A stretch of 64,000 nucleotides of DNA from Camarhynchus parvulus (lineage: Eukaryota > Chordata > Aves > Passeriformes > Thraupidae), in the NCBI RefSeq assembly GCF_901933205.1, contig NC_044571.1:71549689-71613688 (forward strand), written 5' to 3'. A program made the translations under genes and the position numbers. Positions 1 to 10,162 of this stretch are shown in pieces. The notes under the pieces are model-generated. The model was not told where the DNA came from. It did not search any database and saw nothing but the letters and a program-made list of their open reading frames with translations. Each line of letters starts with the position of its first letter. The first letter of the stretch is position 1.

Positions 1-763
1 CTGTATGTTTTCAGACAATACTAAACTGAGAGGAGTGGCTGATGCACCAGATGAGCATGACATGCTGCCATTTAGAAGGATCTTGCAGGGTGGAAAAATG
101 CACCAACAGGAGTCTCATGAAGTTCAACAAAGAGAAATCCCAGGTCCTGGCCCTAGTACAAGTGGGGTCTGACCATCTGGAAAGCAGCTTTGTAGAAGAA
201 GATCTAGGCACCCTGGTGGCACTGAGTTGAACATGAGCCAGCAGTATGTCCTTGAAGCCAGCATCATCTTGCTTTGCATTAGGAAAATGGCGTCAGCAGT
301 CTGAGGGAGGTCACCCTTTCCCTTCTCTCAGCATGGGTGAGACTCAGCAGGAATGTTGGATCCAAGCCTGGGTTCCCAGCACAAAAGAGTCCCTTAGATA
401 CTGGAATGACTCCAGGGAAGGACCACAGAGATGATTAAGGCACAGGAGCATCTGTCATCCAAGGAGAGGATGGTAGAGATGGGACTGTTTAGCCTAGGAA
501 AGAAAAAGCTTGGTGGAGCTTATCAGTGGGAAGGGAGGTGAAAAAGATGAAGCCAGGTTCTTCTCAGCAGCATCCAGTGTCCAGACTTGTTTCTCAGAAA
601 GGCTATAGAGACTCCATCCTTGGAAATATTCAACACCCAAGTGGACACAGTCTTGGACAGCCTCCTGTGACCCGGTTCTGAGCAGAGGAGTCAGACTAGG
701 TGATCTCCAGAGATCCCACCCAACATCAGCCATTCTGTAAATGTGTGAATCTGTGATTCTGTG
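1..763 (+). mobile_element. CR1 LINE, 3' portion, plus strand, cut by the window edge
   Basis: This is the end of ORF2 and the 3' tail of an avian CR1 non-LTR retrotransposon. Translation near 105-230 gives CR1-like segments such as LMKFNKEK, LESSF and EEDLG, from the region after the reverse-transcriptase core. The order then follows CR1: the 'actactggaatgactccag' region at about 400, 'ctgggactgtttagcctag' at about 480, 'actccatccttggaaatatt' at about 610, 'gtgatctccagagatcccac' at about 700. It ends in the degenerate CR1 terminal repeats (ctgtgattctgtg, 751-763). Internal deletions and stops in every frame show a dead copy. Its 5' part lies outside the window. Confidence 0.9.
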
Positions 764-3700
764 TCAAACAAATTGGTCTTCAGATGGTCATCACTGCCTT
801 CTGCACTGCAGAGTCCACCCAAACCCTGCAAGACAAGCATTGACAGGCTAAAACTATTCCTGAAATGGTACAAACAGTAGTCAAATATTATTGTCTTCTC
901 CTTATTGTGCATGTCTGATTTGTTCATGTTGTGATCATTGCACCAAATAAAGAAAGCCCAACAAGCCTGTGCATCATTTTTTAAATGGGAGCAAGAAATA
1001 AAAAATGATCTTCACAGTTCAGGGACAAGGCATCTTTTTGGCAACTCCCTGGGGAGATGGTTTTGGCTCAGTGTCTCATTTCCTCAGCAGTACAAGGCAC
1101 TGTAGGATCAAGAAAATTACAGGAAAAGATTAGCAGGCACCTTCTGTCCTCCTGTGTTAGGATACCTTGTGTTCTCTTGGAGCCCTACATATATGACTTT
1201 TTAAAGGAATAATTGTGGTTCTCAGAAAACAATTACTCAAAACTTGCTAAAAATAATAGAAAATTGAGATTCATCTGAATTTGGAGCTCTCTGCCAGTAA
1301 AACATGGTTCAGTATGAATAAACATTTGCTAAACTAACAGAACCTATGGATAAAACTAATTATCACCTGCACTGTGGTATTAATGACAGAGAGCACCTTG
1401 GTGACAGCACTGTGCTACTTGAGGCTCACAAGGCCCAGTTGTGCCAATGGACACACTTTCATCAGAAGCTACTACCACTCCTAAAATACCAGGAATGCTG
1501 TGAGTGCATGAAAACCTCACTGAAAATATCCAAACCTTGCAACTACTGAGAGAAACTTAAAAACTGTTCTGAAAGTTTAACAATCTAAGTTCAACAGTAG
1601 TCTATGTTACAGATGATTTCAGAGAGCTTAATTCATATCATTTGAACATGAGTCCAGCAGTTCCTTATAGTTCCTCCTCTCAGGCATAGAAGAGATATCA
1701 TCCATCTTTGCCATTGTAGGGCTCAATCATCTGAGCAAGGCCTCTGTCTCTTTTTTTCTTTTTCTTTTTCTTTTTTTTTTTTGACAGTTAGACAAGGGCT
1801 GTTCTTTACCAGCAGAGAGGTGGAATTTTATACATAAAACAAGGAGGCCAAGGTCTTGAGAAACCTCTTCTTACCATAGCTCATGTAATTTTCTCCTTAA
1901 ATCAGTATCTGTTGTCACACACTGTCTAGATTTATAAAGTTATTATCATTTTTGCTAATAAATACCCTGTAAGATTTAGTAGCAATGTCAGTGGCTTCTT
2001 TGTTACAAATAGAAAGATTTTCAGCTTTTTGTAAACTCTTAACTCATGATACCTTGTTCAGCTTCTTAAGCTTTTAATAAATATCAGGCTGTGCTAAAAA
2101 TACTATTTGTCAGATGACATTTTAAAAAATGTTTTGGATAGAGCTCTCAAATCCTATTGAAATGTTTTGAGAATATTTTTGACTGCCGATGCCCCATGAA
2201 CAGCAGGAGACCTTGCTGACCCCACCGGAGATTAATGGGTTGGAATTTGTGTCTTTGTGAGGAATGGAAGACGTCAATGTTAAAAGTTCCCTTACCCCAC
2301 AGATAGCTGGTCCCCAGTCCTGTTGTTTTTTCCAGTCTTCAGAAAAATCCTTGGCAAGAACTATCATTTTTCCAGTCATCAAATTTCCAAGAATCTTCTC
2401 TTCACATCTCTCTCTTTTTCTTTGATGGACTCTCTCACCATAGTAAGTGCAGACCTCTTGCAGGAATGTGGGCCAGACATGTGTGTAAGCCAAATGGCTT
2501 ATGCCTGGAACAACAGCAAATGAACAATGAAACCCAGCAATGAGATGAAATTTAAAAGGATACTTTTTTAAATATAGAAATGTTTCTCACTTCTTAATTG
2601 ATTTGATTCAACTGCACAATTAGTTTTGGCTCATTGAATGGCTGTCTGATTATGGGAGGGGACACCATGTCCAGTGCCACCTCATACACATTTGAAATTA
2701 AGCTGTCAAAACTGGCAGCACAGCAGAAAAATTTTCACAATTTAACCTAAGACACAAGAGAACTTTTTTTTTTCCTCTTTTTCTCAATCCAGATATACCA
2801 AAAAGCTTGTTTCCTTGAACAGATCACCTAACTTCCGGTGGATCAATGAGTATTTTTTTGCCCTTTGCTGCTTGGCTTATACACACTAACATTGACCTAT
2901 TACTAGGTTCTTTCAATAATATTGTTCCTGTTCAAATGGTAGAGTTTGGGGTTCTGGGCTGTCTCACTGGTGAGAGACTCTGATTTATAAAATTAGACAG
3001 ACATTTTTAGTTTAAAGCCCATCAAAATGACTTCAAAATCTTTAATTTTAAATGAGCTGCACTGTACAAAGTCTTACACTTGAAAACACATTTAGGTGTT
3101 TTAATAGTTAGACACCTCACTTGGGATGTACAGATTTACAACTGTATTCTGATTTTCAGATATACTTACTAATTTTGACCTATATTATTACTTTCAAATT
3201 TTTCCACTGCTATGATGCTATCCTGTCTCTGGTAAATAAAGACATGAATCTGTCTTCTATGTGTAGTTGTATCTTGCCAAACACCTAAAAATTAGAAACA
3301 CTGGTTTTTTAGGGAATGTGAATAACTCTAAAGAGTTCTAGGCCTCATATTTACATCTTAGTCCTGACTACTAAAAATCAGTAATTCCCATGTATGAAGA
3401 ACATTACAGGCAGTCAAAAATAACCTCAAAAATCAAGGAGATGGAGTAATACAGAATAGTCAGAATTACCTTGGTTCTGGTAAAGATTGCGGAGAAATCC
3501 TCACAGGAGTCATTTTTAGGAAGGAGGGGAAGGTGGCTGGGAGAAACCAGCATAAATTTACCAATGACAAACTGCCTAGCTGACTCAGCTGCCCTCCACA
3601 ATAGGAGGACTGGTTTCGTGGAGAAACAAAGCAGTTCATGTCATTTGCCTCAACATCAGCAGGGCTGTTGACATATTCCCTCATGGCACCACCCCTGGAG

Positions 3701-4054
3701 ACAAACTGGGCAGACATGGACTCTGGGCAGGTTCCAAGATGGGTGAAAGACTTTCCAGGCTGGCAGGCTTAGAGAGCAACAGTCGACACTTTGAAGGAAC
3801 AATGTTCCTCAGAGATACATGCTAGAGCTGACACTGACCTGACACAGGAGAACAGACTGAGGACTGCAGCTCTGCAAGGAAGTGTGGGCTGGTCTTGAAC
3901 AACAAGTTAAATATGAACATTTATGCACACATGCAATGAGAACACTCAGTGCATCCTTCATAGACTAATCATGCATTGGCTGCATTAGCAAGGTGGTTGC
4001 AAGAAGACAAAAGGAAGAGGTTGCCAACTCTATTGAATACTTTTGTGTCTCTGT
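764..4054. other. Unique non-coding DNA, no gene seen
   Basis: AT-rich sequence with no recognisable repeat family apart from a polypyrimidine run at 1741-1782. The longest frame is on the minus strand (2122-2493, 123 residues, rich in Lys, Arg and Glu). Inside it, 2296-2456 has an acceptor-like and a donor-like edge, but it resembles no protein I know. Confidence 0.6.
1741..1782. repeat. Polypyrimidine / T-rich low-complexity run
   Basis: Nearly uninterrupted T with single C interruptions (repeating TTTTTC-like units), followed directly by gacag. It could act as the polypyrimidine tract of a plus-strand splice acceptor, but no coding frame follows. Simple sequence is the safer reading. Confidence 0.85.
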
Positions 4055-4450
4055 CTGGAGTACTGAGCCCAATTAACTGAGTAATTTAACTAAGCTCATT
4101 TATGAGAGAGATTTAGTCCAGCTAGGAATATCTCCAGCAGAGATGTGGGGACTGGAGCAACTGATATTTGATAAGGTGAGTCTTTCAATGCGGAGAAGAC
4201 TAAGGAGGGGTCTAACTGCAGTCTTGAACTACATAGTGGAAGGTTGTGGAGGCGACTTACAGTCTTCTCAGAGGAGCACGGGAAGGGACAAGAAGCAGTA
4301 GTAAAAGGCTGTTACAAGGGAAAATCTGACCAGGTGTGGTGAGGGTGGTGCAGAACTGGGACAGGGGCTCAGAAATGCTGGTGGCATCTCCATCCTTTGA
4401 GGTATTTAAAATACATCTAGCAGTCAGACCTAGCTGTAAGTTAGAATTAT
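4055..4450 (+). mobile_element. CR1 LINE, plus strand, left part of a split copy
   Basis: An old CR1 copy in plus orientation. Successive blocks follow the CR1 3' region: 'ggaaggttgtggaggcgac' (about 4240), 'agaggagcacgggaaggga' (about 4272), 'actgggacaggggctcag' (about 4355), then the 'tctccatcctttgaggtatt' block (about 4388) and 'agctgtaagtt' (about 4431). The element breaks off there and resumes at 4726. The left limit is uncertain because homology fades. It is more diverged than the copies at 37119 and 45121. Confidence 0.75.
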
Positions 4451-4725
4451 TGAATCATAGAATACCTCAAGTGGGAAGGGACCCATAAGGATCAGTCCAA
4501 ATCCCTCTTTCTCTCAGAACTACCTAGAAGTACATACCTAAAAGTAAACCATCTGGATAAGAGCACTGTTCAGACACTTTTTGTACTGTGAAGTCTTGGT
4601 ACTGTGACTGCTTCCCCAGGGAGCCTGTTCCAGTGCCCCACCACCCTCTGTGTGAAGAACCTTTTCCTAATATTCAAACTGTGAACTTCCCTTGACACAG
4701 CTTCATTCCATTTCCTCACATCCTT
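4451..4725 (-). mobile_element. CR1 LINE, minus strand, inserted inside another CR1
   Basis: The left edge (tgaatcatagaatacctcaa) is the reverse complement of a CR1 3' terminus. The next 270 bases follow the CR1 3' end in antisense, including 'agggagcctgttccagtgcc' near 4619, the 'aaccttttcctaatattcaa' block and 'cttgacacagcttcattcc'. It is 5'-truncated at about 4725, where the interrupted plus-strand CR1 resumes. It must be younger than its host copy. Confidence 0.85.
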
Positions 4726-4797
4726 TTCAGCCCTGACTTGAGCAGAAGTTTTGCCTGGATGACCTCCAAGGTCCCTTTCAACTGCAGTTATCCTATG
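4726..4797 (+). mobile_element. CR1 LINE, plus strand, right part (3' end) of the split copy
   Basis: The sequence 'cctgacttgagcagaagt' continues the copy that stopped at about 4440. It is followed by the diagnostic CR1 end 'ctggatgacctccaaggtcc' and 'caactgcagttatcctatg', which carries the degenerate 3' terminal unit. Joined with 4055-4450 this makes one normal CR1 3' region. Confidence 0.85.
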
Positions 4798-6435
4798 TCC
4801 ATGTCTCTAAGAATAATTTAGGTCCTGTTTCTCACAGTGAACTAAGGAAAAACAGTTGTCACAGCCACTACCCCAAAGATTATTAAGACACAGGATCTAA
4901 CATCTTCCTATCTATAGAAATGCCTCTCTAGTCATATTTGAAAATACACCCCCTTTACTAGTCTTGGAAAACACCCAAAATCCAGTTTTAACAACCTAAC
5001 TGGAAAGGACTAGAAGAAAGAATTCATCAGAGTAGAAGGAAGGAGCCTGGGATGCCACAAAGCCACTAAGATGAATCTTTTCTCTTTCCTGGTCTCTCAC
5101 AAAAGGGATTCTAAGTGTGGTGGAGTGTGGTAAGCATGGGCTGCCCCTGGACCCAGGGCCTAGCACACCAACCAGGCCACAGGCAGCCCCCTTCTGCAGA
5201 GCCACCCGGTGTCACCCCACCCACAGCCGCGAGCAGGCGATTCAGGTCATCCCAGCCCCTTTCCACCATCACTGTGCTTGCTCCCAATGCAAAAAATAGA
5301 AAGGCTATTTTGTCAAGCCCAGCTGTTTTTATTCAAGAACTTCTCAGAGGAAGCCTGAGTGCGTAAACAGGAAAGCAGGGGCTGTTTTTACTTCACCCAT
5401 CTATAGCCAGTACACGCGGGTTGACATCAGGCGAGGGCCAGCTGCACTGAATGCACCCAACAATTTGCTCCCTAGGCAGCAGTACTAGCATCAGGACAGG
5501 CATGGCTGGAGAGAGGTACAGACAAACACAACAGCCCAATAGCCCTGTGCCAACCCTGGATGTCCCCCAGGTCCCCATCCTCACTGGGGACAGCAGAAAG
5601 GCAAAGGGGCACCTGGAGGATGATCCTTGCTCCAGAAATTCACAAACAAGATATTTTTTTCCTGCAAGAGTGGCAGCCTCTTAGTGCAGCTTGCTGATCA
5701 TGGCGGGGCCTCACCACAGTCCCCCAGGACCCTCATGCTTGTGTGATGTGAAGTGCTGCAACCAGCAAGCACTGGGCACTTATTTTTAGCCCTTGTGGAC
5801 TGGAATTGCAGGCTGCACTGCAGATCTCCCTGCAGAAACACTGGTGGGAAGGAAAAGCACCACCACACTGTAATTTTGTCTCTAGTGATGGGGTTTTCTT
5901 TCTAAATCCTGAGTATCAGTTTCATTCACTACTCCAGGCTACAAGAAATATGCTTCACCTACAGCTATAACGTCCTCTCTCCTGCCTATATGTCACCATA
6001 TAATAAAATGTGCAGCAGTTTTATGGTCGCTGTAGAGTTATTACAAGACATATGTGTGGAGAGCGCACTGGCTTATATGACCACCCAGGCAATCAATGAA
6101 ACTGGTTGCCTGCTAGAAGTGATCTTTAACAAAAGGTTGAACAAAATTGGTCTGGAAACCTTGAGAATAATTTAGAGTGGTTGCTTAAATCACAGAGACA
6201 CAAAGTCTGCAGGAGGTGGATCTTCGTGTAGCTTGCATCATTAATATTTTTTCTCTCCATGGTCTCAACACCTTTAAATAGAACAACCTACCAAACAATA
6301 TTTATGTTAATTTGTTTGTTTGCTGCCATAGAAAAAAAACAGCAGCAACAACAGTGCTAAGGGAACAAGTGTGAATAGTAGTGAAGAAATGCCTTGGTTA
6401 TGAGTAATTTCTGTCTCTATTTTAAACATAGCAAA
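4798..6435. other. Non-coding DNA with a GC-richer stretch
   Basis: Most is ordinary AT-rich sequence. About 5105-5610 is visibly richer in G and C and holds several CpGs (for example within 5206-5242 and near 5415-5430), but far too few for a CpG island. A good acceptor-like sequence (caccccacccacag, ending at 5226) lies in it. One frame after it runs 45 codons to a stop at 5364-5366. I recognise no protein. Confidence 0.5.
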
Positions 6436-6500
6436 TTCTGCTCAGTTACACCAGCCTAAATTGGAAAAATTTTAATTCTGTGAGAACTGAGGATAAAATT
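6436..6500. repeat. Faint ancient amniote repeat relic
   Basis: The phrase 'ctcagttacaccagcctaaa' followed by an A/T-degraded tail and 'ctgtgagaactgagga' resembles an old interspersed element scattered in reptile and bird genomes that carries the 'gttacaccagtgtaaat' core. I cannot name the family from memory with confidence, and the match is short. Confidence 0.35.
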
Positions 6501-7484
6501 TAGCCTGCAAGTTCAAATAGCCACCTCATAAAATAACAAAATCCAGTTATTAATTTTATGAATTACTCTAGTCATATTTTATGCATTACCTGTAAAATTT
6601 TCCTTGCATCTAACTTATTTATATGCATAAACTGAGCATAAATTAATTTCCTTATGTGTTTTGCTATTTGTTAATACCTTGAAAGCCACAACAGTAGTGA
6701 TCTTAACTTATATAAGAAAGTAAAATGACCATTAGATCTGCAACAGAAAAGATAGGAGATGCAGACACAGCAAGTCTGCTCTGCCAGGACAGTACCACCT
6801 TACGTTTGGTTTTTATTGCACAAATCAGGTTGTAGTCTAGAGTACAGTGAGAGCCCTCAGAAAAACAGATTTACTCCATGGTTTTCTAGATCCTCAGTTC
6901 ACTATAAATAGAAGCATATGAAGACTGTTTGGGAGACATTATCTGTTCTGCATATATCCTATCATTAAGGGGGCTTACTCACTTTCTACCCTGTCTTTAA
7001 TCTGGAAAAGATAAAAAATAAGTAAACAGTAAGTTTAGGCTAGAAACATCTCTGCTGTTGACCAGCTGAGTCCATGTCATACTGCCTCTCAGTTAATGCC
7101 CAGCTGCCTTTTTTTAAACTCTCCTTCTGCTTCAATTCCATAGAGTCCATCTGCCAGGCAGAAGTCATATACAATGCCCAGAGAGTCACTAGATAGACTT
7201 CAGCATTTGCTAACTTTAGTTAAACTCACCAGGGACCACTATAAAGATTTGTGCAGAACTAACATAAGTCTTGGGTATTTGATCCGGGGTTTAATGTTAC
7301 AGTTTCCAGCTAACACAAAGGTTTTGGGGGTTACTGTTCCAGTAAAAAGGCAAAAATTTCTGACAATGCAAACTGAATAGCTAACAATAGACATTGATTG
7401 TTCCAGATGAGTTTGAATTTGTTGAATTTATATTATAGAAATAAGCAACCTCATACACCTCTTCTTAGGTCTTCAAGTGGTGTA
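6501..7484. other. Non-coding DNA, nothing recognised
   Basis: AT-rich, CpG-poor sequence. The open frame at 7174-7380 (68 residues) lacks any motif I know and has no good splice or promoter context. Confidence 0.5.
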
Positions 7485-7565
7485 AATCAAATATAAACTA
7501 CACAAACTCAATGGAGTTACTTGGATTCGAATGAGATTGGAACCTGACTCTGCATCTCTTGCAAG
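7485..7565. repeat. Ancient amniote repeat relic (gtgtaaat core)
   Basis: The segment reads 'gtggtgtaaatcaaatata' then 'caaactcaatggagttactt' then 'gagattggaacctgactct'. This order resembles the old reptile/bird repeat with a 'ggtgtaaatc ... caatggagttac ... agaatctg' layout. Being short and diverged, it is only a probable assignment, and no family name is offered. Confidence 0.45.
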
Positions 7566-10039
7566 CAGTGCCCAGTGTACTTCAACACCCCATCAGTATG
7601 TAGAGGAAATGGTTCTAGCCATTCATAGTCACATCCAGAGAGTCTCTGACAGATGCCTTTCAGGGCAACCGCTACTACATGGTTATCTCAAGTTGTGATA
7701 AAGTGATTTAACAGATTTTCCCTTTAACCTTGTCCAGGTGTCAGAGTGCAGGTAAAGAAAGAGAACAAGTCCATGCAGGCCATCAAGTCCATTCTTTCTA
7801 GCCTCCCTCTGCATCAGCCATTCAGAAGTGTAGTTATGGAGCTCTTCTTATTCCAGCTCAGAGAGACATACTGCAGTGGCCAAATTCTCATTTTGCTTTC
7901 ATTCAAAATAAAATGATACAACAAGATCTCAAGAGTGACTGCTCTTCTCTAACCCTAACCTCCAAAAGCTTAATGCAAGACATCCATGCCTTTTTGGTTT
8001 AAGTATGAAAGGGGAGAAGATAGTATCATTTTACTGTGAAAAGTCAATATTTCATTTTAAATAGAAAAGCAGGGGGGGCAATCAATAGGTCTTGCCTGAT
8101 GCACATTTATGGAAGAAATTAGTTAGTTCAGGAAAAGTCAGGAGGTTGAGCAGTGAAACCACAGACTAAGAAAAGGGACTCCAGGACAGAGCCTCTTGTT
8201 CCTTCAGCCTGTAAATTTTAAGATTTCTTAAAATCATGTCCATCCAGCAAAATCGGTTCATACAGAGCAGTACATGGCAGGAGACAGAATCACCTCCTGT
8301 TATTCATGCAGGCTAATATTTGGGGCAGTTTTAGTTGTCAGTTCATGCATTAGGGAACAAGAGTCATATGGCTTTTCTGGGTCTGGGAACAAGAGAGTCA
8401 CCAGTGTGAAAACAAAGGAAGACATGGTAAAAAGCTAGAAGCTACTCAGAGAGTCCTGAGGTACCTGTTTTCAGAAAACAATCAATTCTGGGATGCAAGG
8501 AAAGAATTAAAAAGCTCCCTGGAGCTTCACTGCAGCGTTCAGTACTGTTCCTCATGTTACCCAGTACAAATAAAATGTGAACTCAATAGGCCTATGTAAG
8601 GCATATTCAAACTCCCTTTTCCCTTTCCTTTTAGCTTTCTCTTTCATGTCTTTCTTCTTTGATTTCTGAATGAAATTTCTGCCTTTCCTTTGTGGTCAAC
8701 CATGCCAGCCATCTAATGATCTCTTGAGAAAAAGACTCTTTTCAAGAGTTAGTAATCATGTGCAAAGAATTTTGGTCATAAATACTTCAGGGATATTGTC
8801 AAGAATAAAATCCAACAAAAATAGGCAAGTTAAAAAAAAATATGTAGGAGTAGTTCAACAGAGCCAGCTGCACTTCCTCCTGTCACACAGTCCTTCATGT
8901 ATTCTTCAGAATAGGACAATTCAGAGGATCCCAGTCCCAGTAATTTCTTCTGTGGGGGTAAGCTGCTGTTCATATCCTCAAGCAATACAAGTCTTTCTAT
9001 TTTAATGAACATGATAAAATTGACACTTTAAAGACATATATAATTCATCTTTCATGAAATATCATCAGTATCACAATTACCAAAGAGATCTAAGAGATAA
9101 TTCCAGCTAGCAAACGTCCCTGACTTTCAGTTTCTGAAACTAATATATTCCTTCTCTATCTGTGATGAAAAGGCATCTCCATCTTCACTGTAAGGGAGAC
9201 CACAGCTTTGAAGATCACAGCAGCAGTGTGCCCAATAATAAAATCAAATGCTCAGCTCACCTTTTCTAGCAGTCTGGTGTCCTGTGCCTCATCCATCAGT
9301 ATGAACCCTGACAGCATCCTTAAACCATCCCTTCCTCTCAACCATATAGGTTGTGGGATTCATTTTCATGGATAGCATCCTACATCCTACCCTGAGGGCC
9401 ACCTCAGCAACAGGTGTGGCCCTGCCTGTGGAAAACATAGTATGGTCAGGCAGAAGCAAGTGCTTTGTGGGAATTCAGTCAGCCTCATCAAGTCGGATGC
9501 AGTAACTGCCAGAGGCCAGAAACACAGAGGTGCTACATCTTGCTTAACACTTGCTACCAACAAAATGCAATTTTTAGCAGCAGAGGTTCCTAAGGAAGAG
9601 AAAGAGAAGACAGCCTCTAAGACCTTCTAATAAATATTCAGCAATCTTTTCTACAGTGCAGGTGTCCTTTTTGAAAAAAAAATATTATTTCATTTCTAAA
9701 ACGTGTTAGATTTCTGCTTTATATCTATTTACAGTGACTCCCAAAGTATTCCTAAGCAATTTTGAAGTGGTGAATTATAGGAGGTTCTCTCTATAGCTGT
9801 GGTTCTCTCTGCCACTAAGAGATGAAGCAAAGAGATTTTTCCCTCAGTTCTTTCACTGCACACAAAGTTCTGGCTAAAACATGTGCCTAAGTGAAGCAGC
9901 CCTGTACCCTTGTTTTTCTCCCTTGTCTGTTGTTATGGTGGAGCAGGAGTTCATTATTCCTGTCAAAGCTCCAGTGGTATATCAGGACTGAAGTCAGATG
10001 GGAGAGAGAGGACATGTTTACTACATCTGCATGTTACAG
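7566..10039. other. Non-coding DNA, nothing recognised
   Basis: AT-rich sequence. It contains a G7 run near 8071 and short open frames without motifs (the longest, 8670-9005, is 111 residues of low-complexity-free but unfamiliar sequence). Its right end leads into the acceptor-like sequence of the candidate exon at 10040. Confidence 0.5.
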
Positions 10040-10162
10040 GCAACATCTGTGCTCAAAAGTGGGGTTTGCACCAGGCTTCGGCTGTGGCAAAGCAGGCAGT
10101 CACTGCATGAGAACCGACGGCTGAAGGGCAAGGAGTTCCTTTCCAACAACCGGGAGCACCAG
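10040..10162 (+). other. Candidate internal exon, 41 codons, gene unknown
   Basis: Seen directly: an acceptor-like sequence (ctacatctgcatgttacag) ends at 10039, and a consensus-like donor (CAG then gtgagc) begins at 10163. The 123 bases between are open in one frame for exactly 41 codons, phase 0 at both ends, so skipping would preserve frame. The frame would stop two codons past the donor (GTG AGC TGA). The other two forward frames are closed within the segment. It contains four CpGs in an otherwise CpG-poor neighbourhood, each inside an Arg codon of this frame (CGG, CGA, CGG, CGG). The peptide is basic and hydrophilic, ending in SNNREHQ, with HENRRLKGKE before it. I do not recognise the protein, see no partner exon, and cannot exclude chance or a non-coding transcript. 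Confidence 0.35.

Noticed and set aside
5105..5610. CpG island / promoter
   Set aside because: Only around eight CpGs in 500 bp and GC content only modestly raised, with no promoter motif or downstream gene.
7947..7962. taaccctaacc as an interstitial telomeric repeat
   Set aside because: Fewer than two full TTAGGG units; common by chance.
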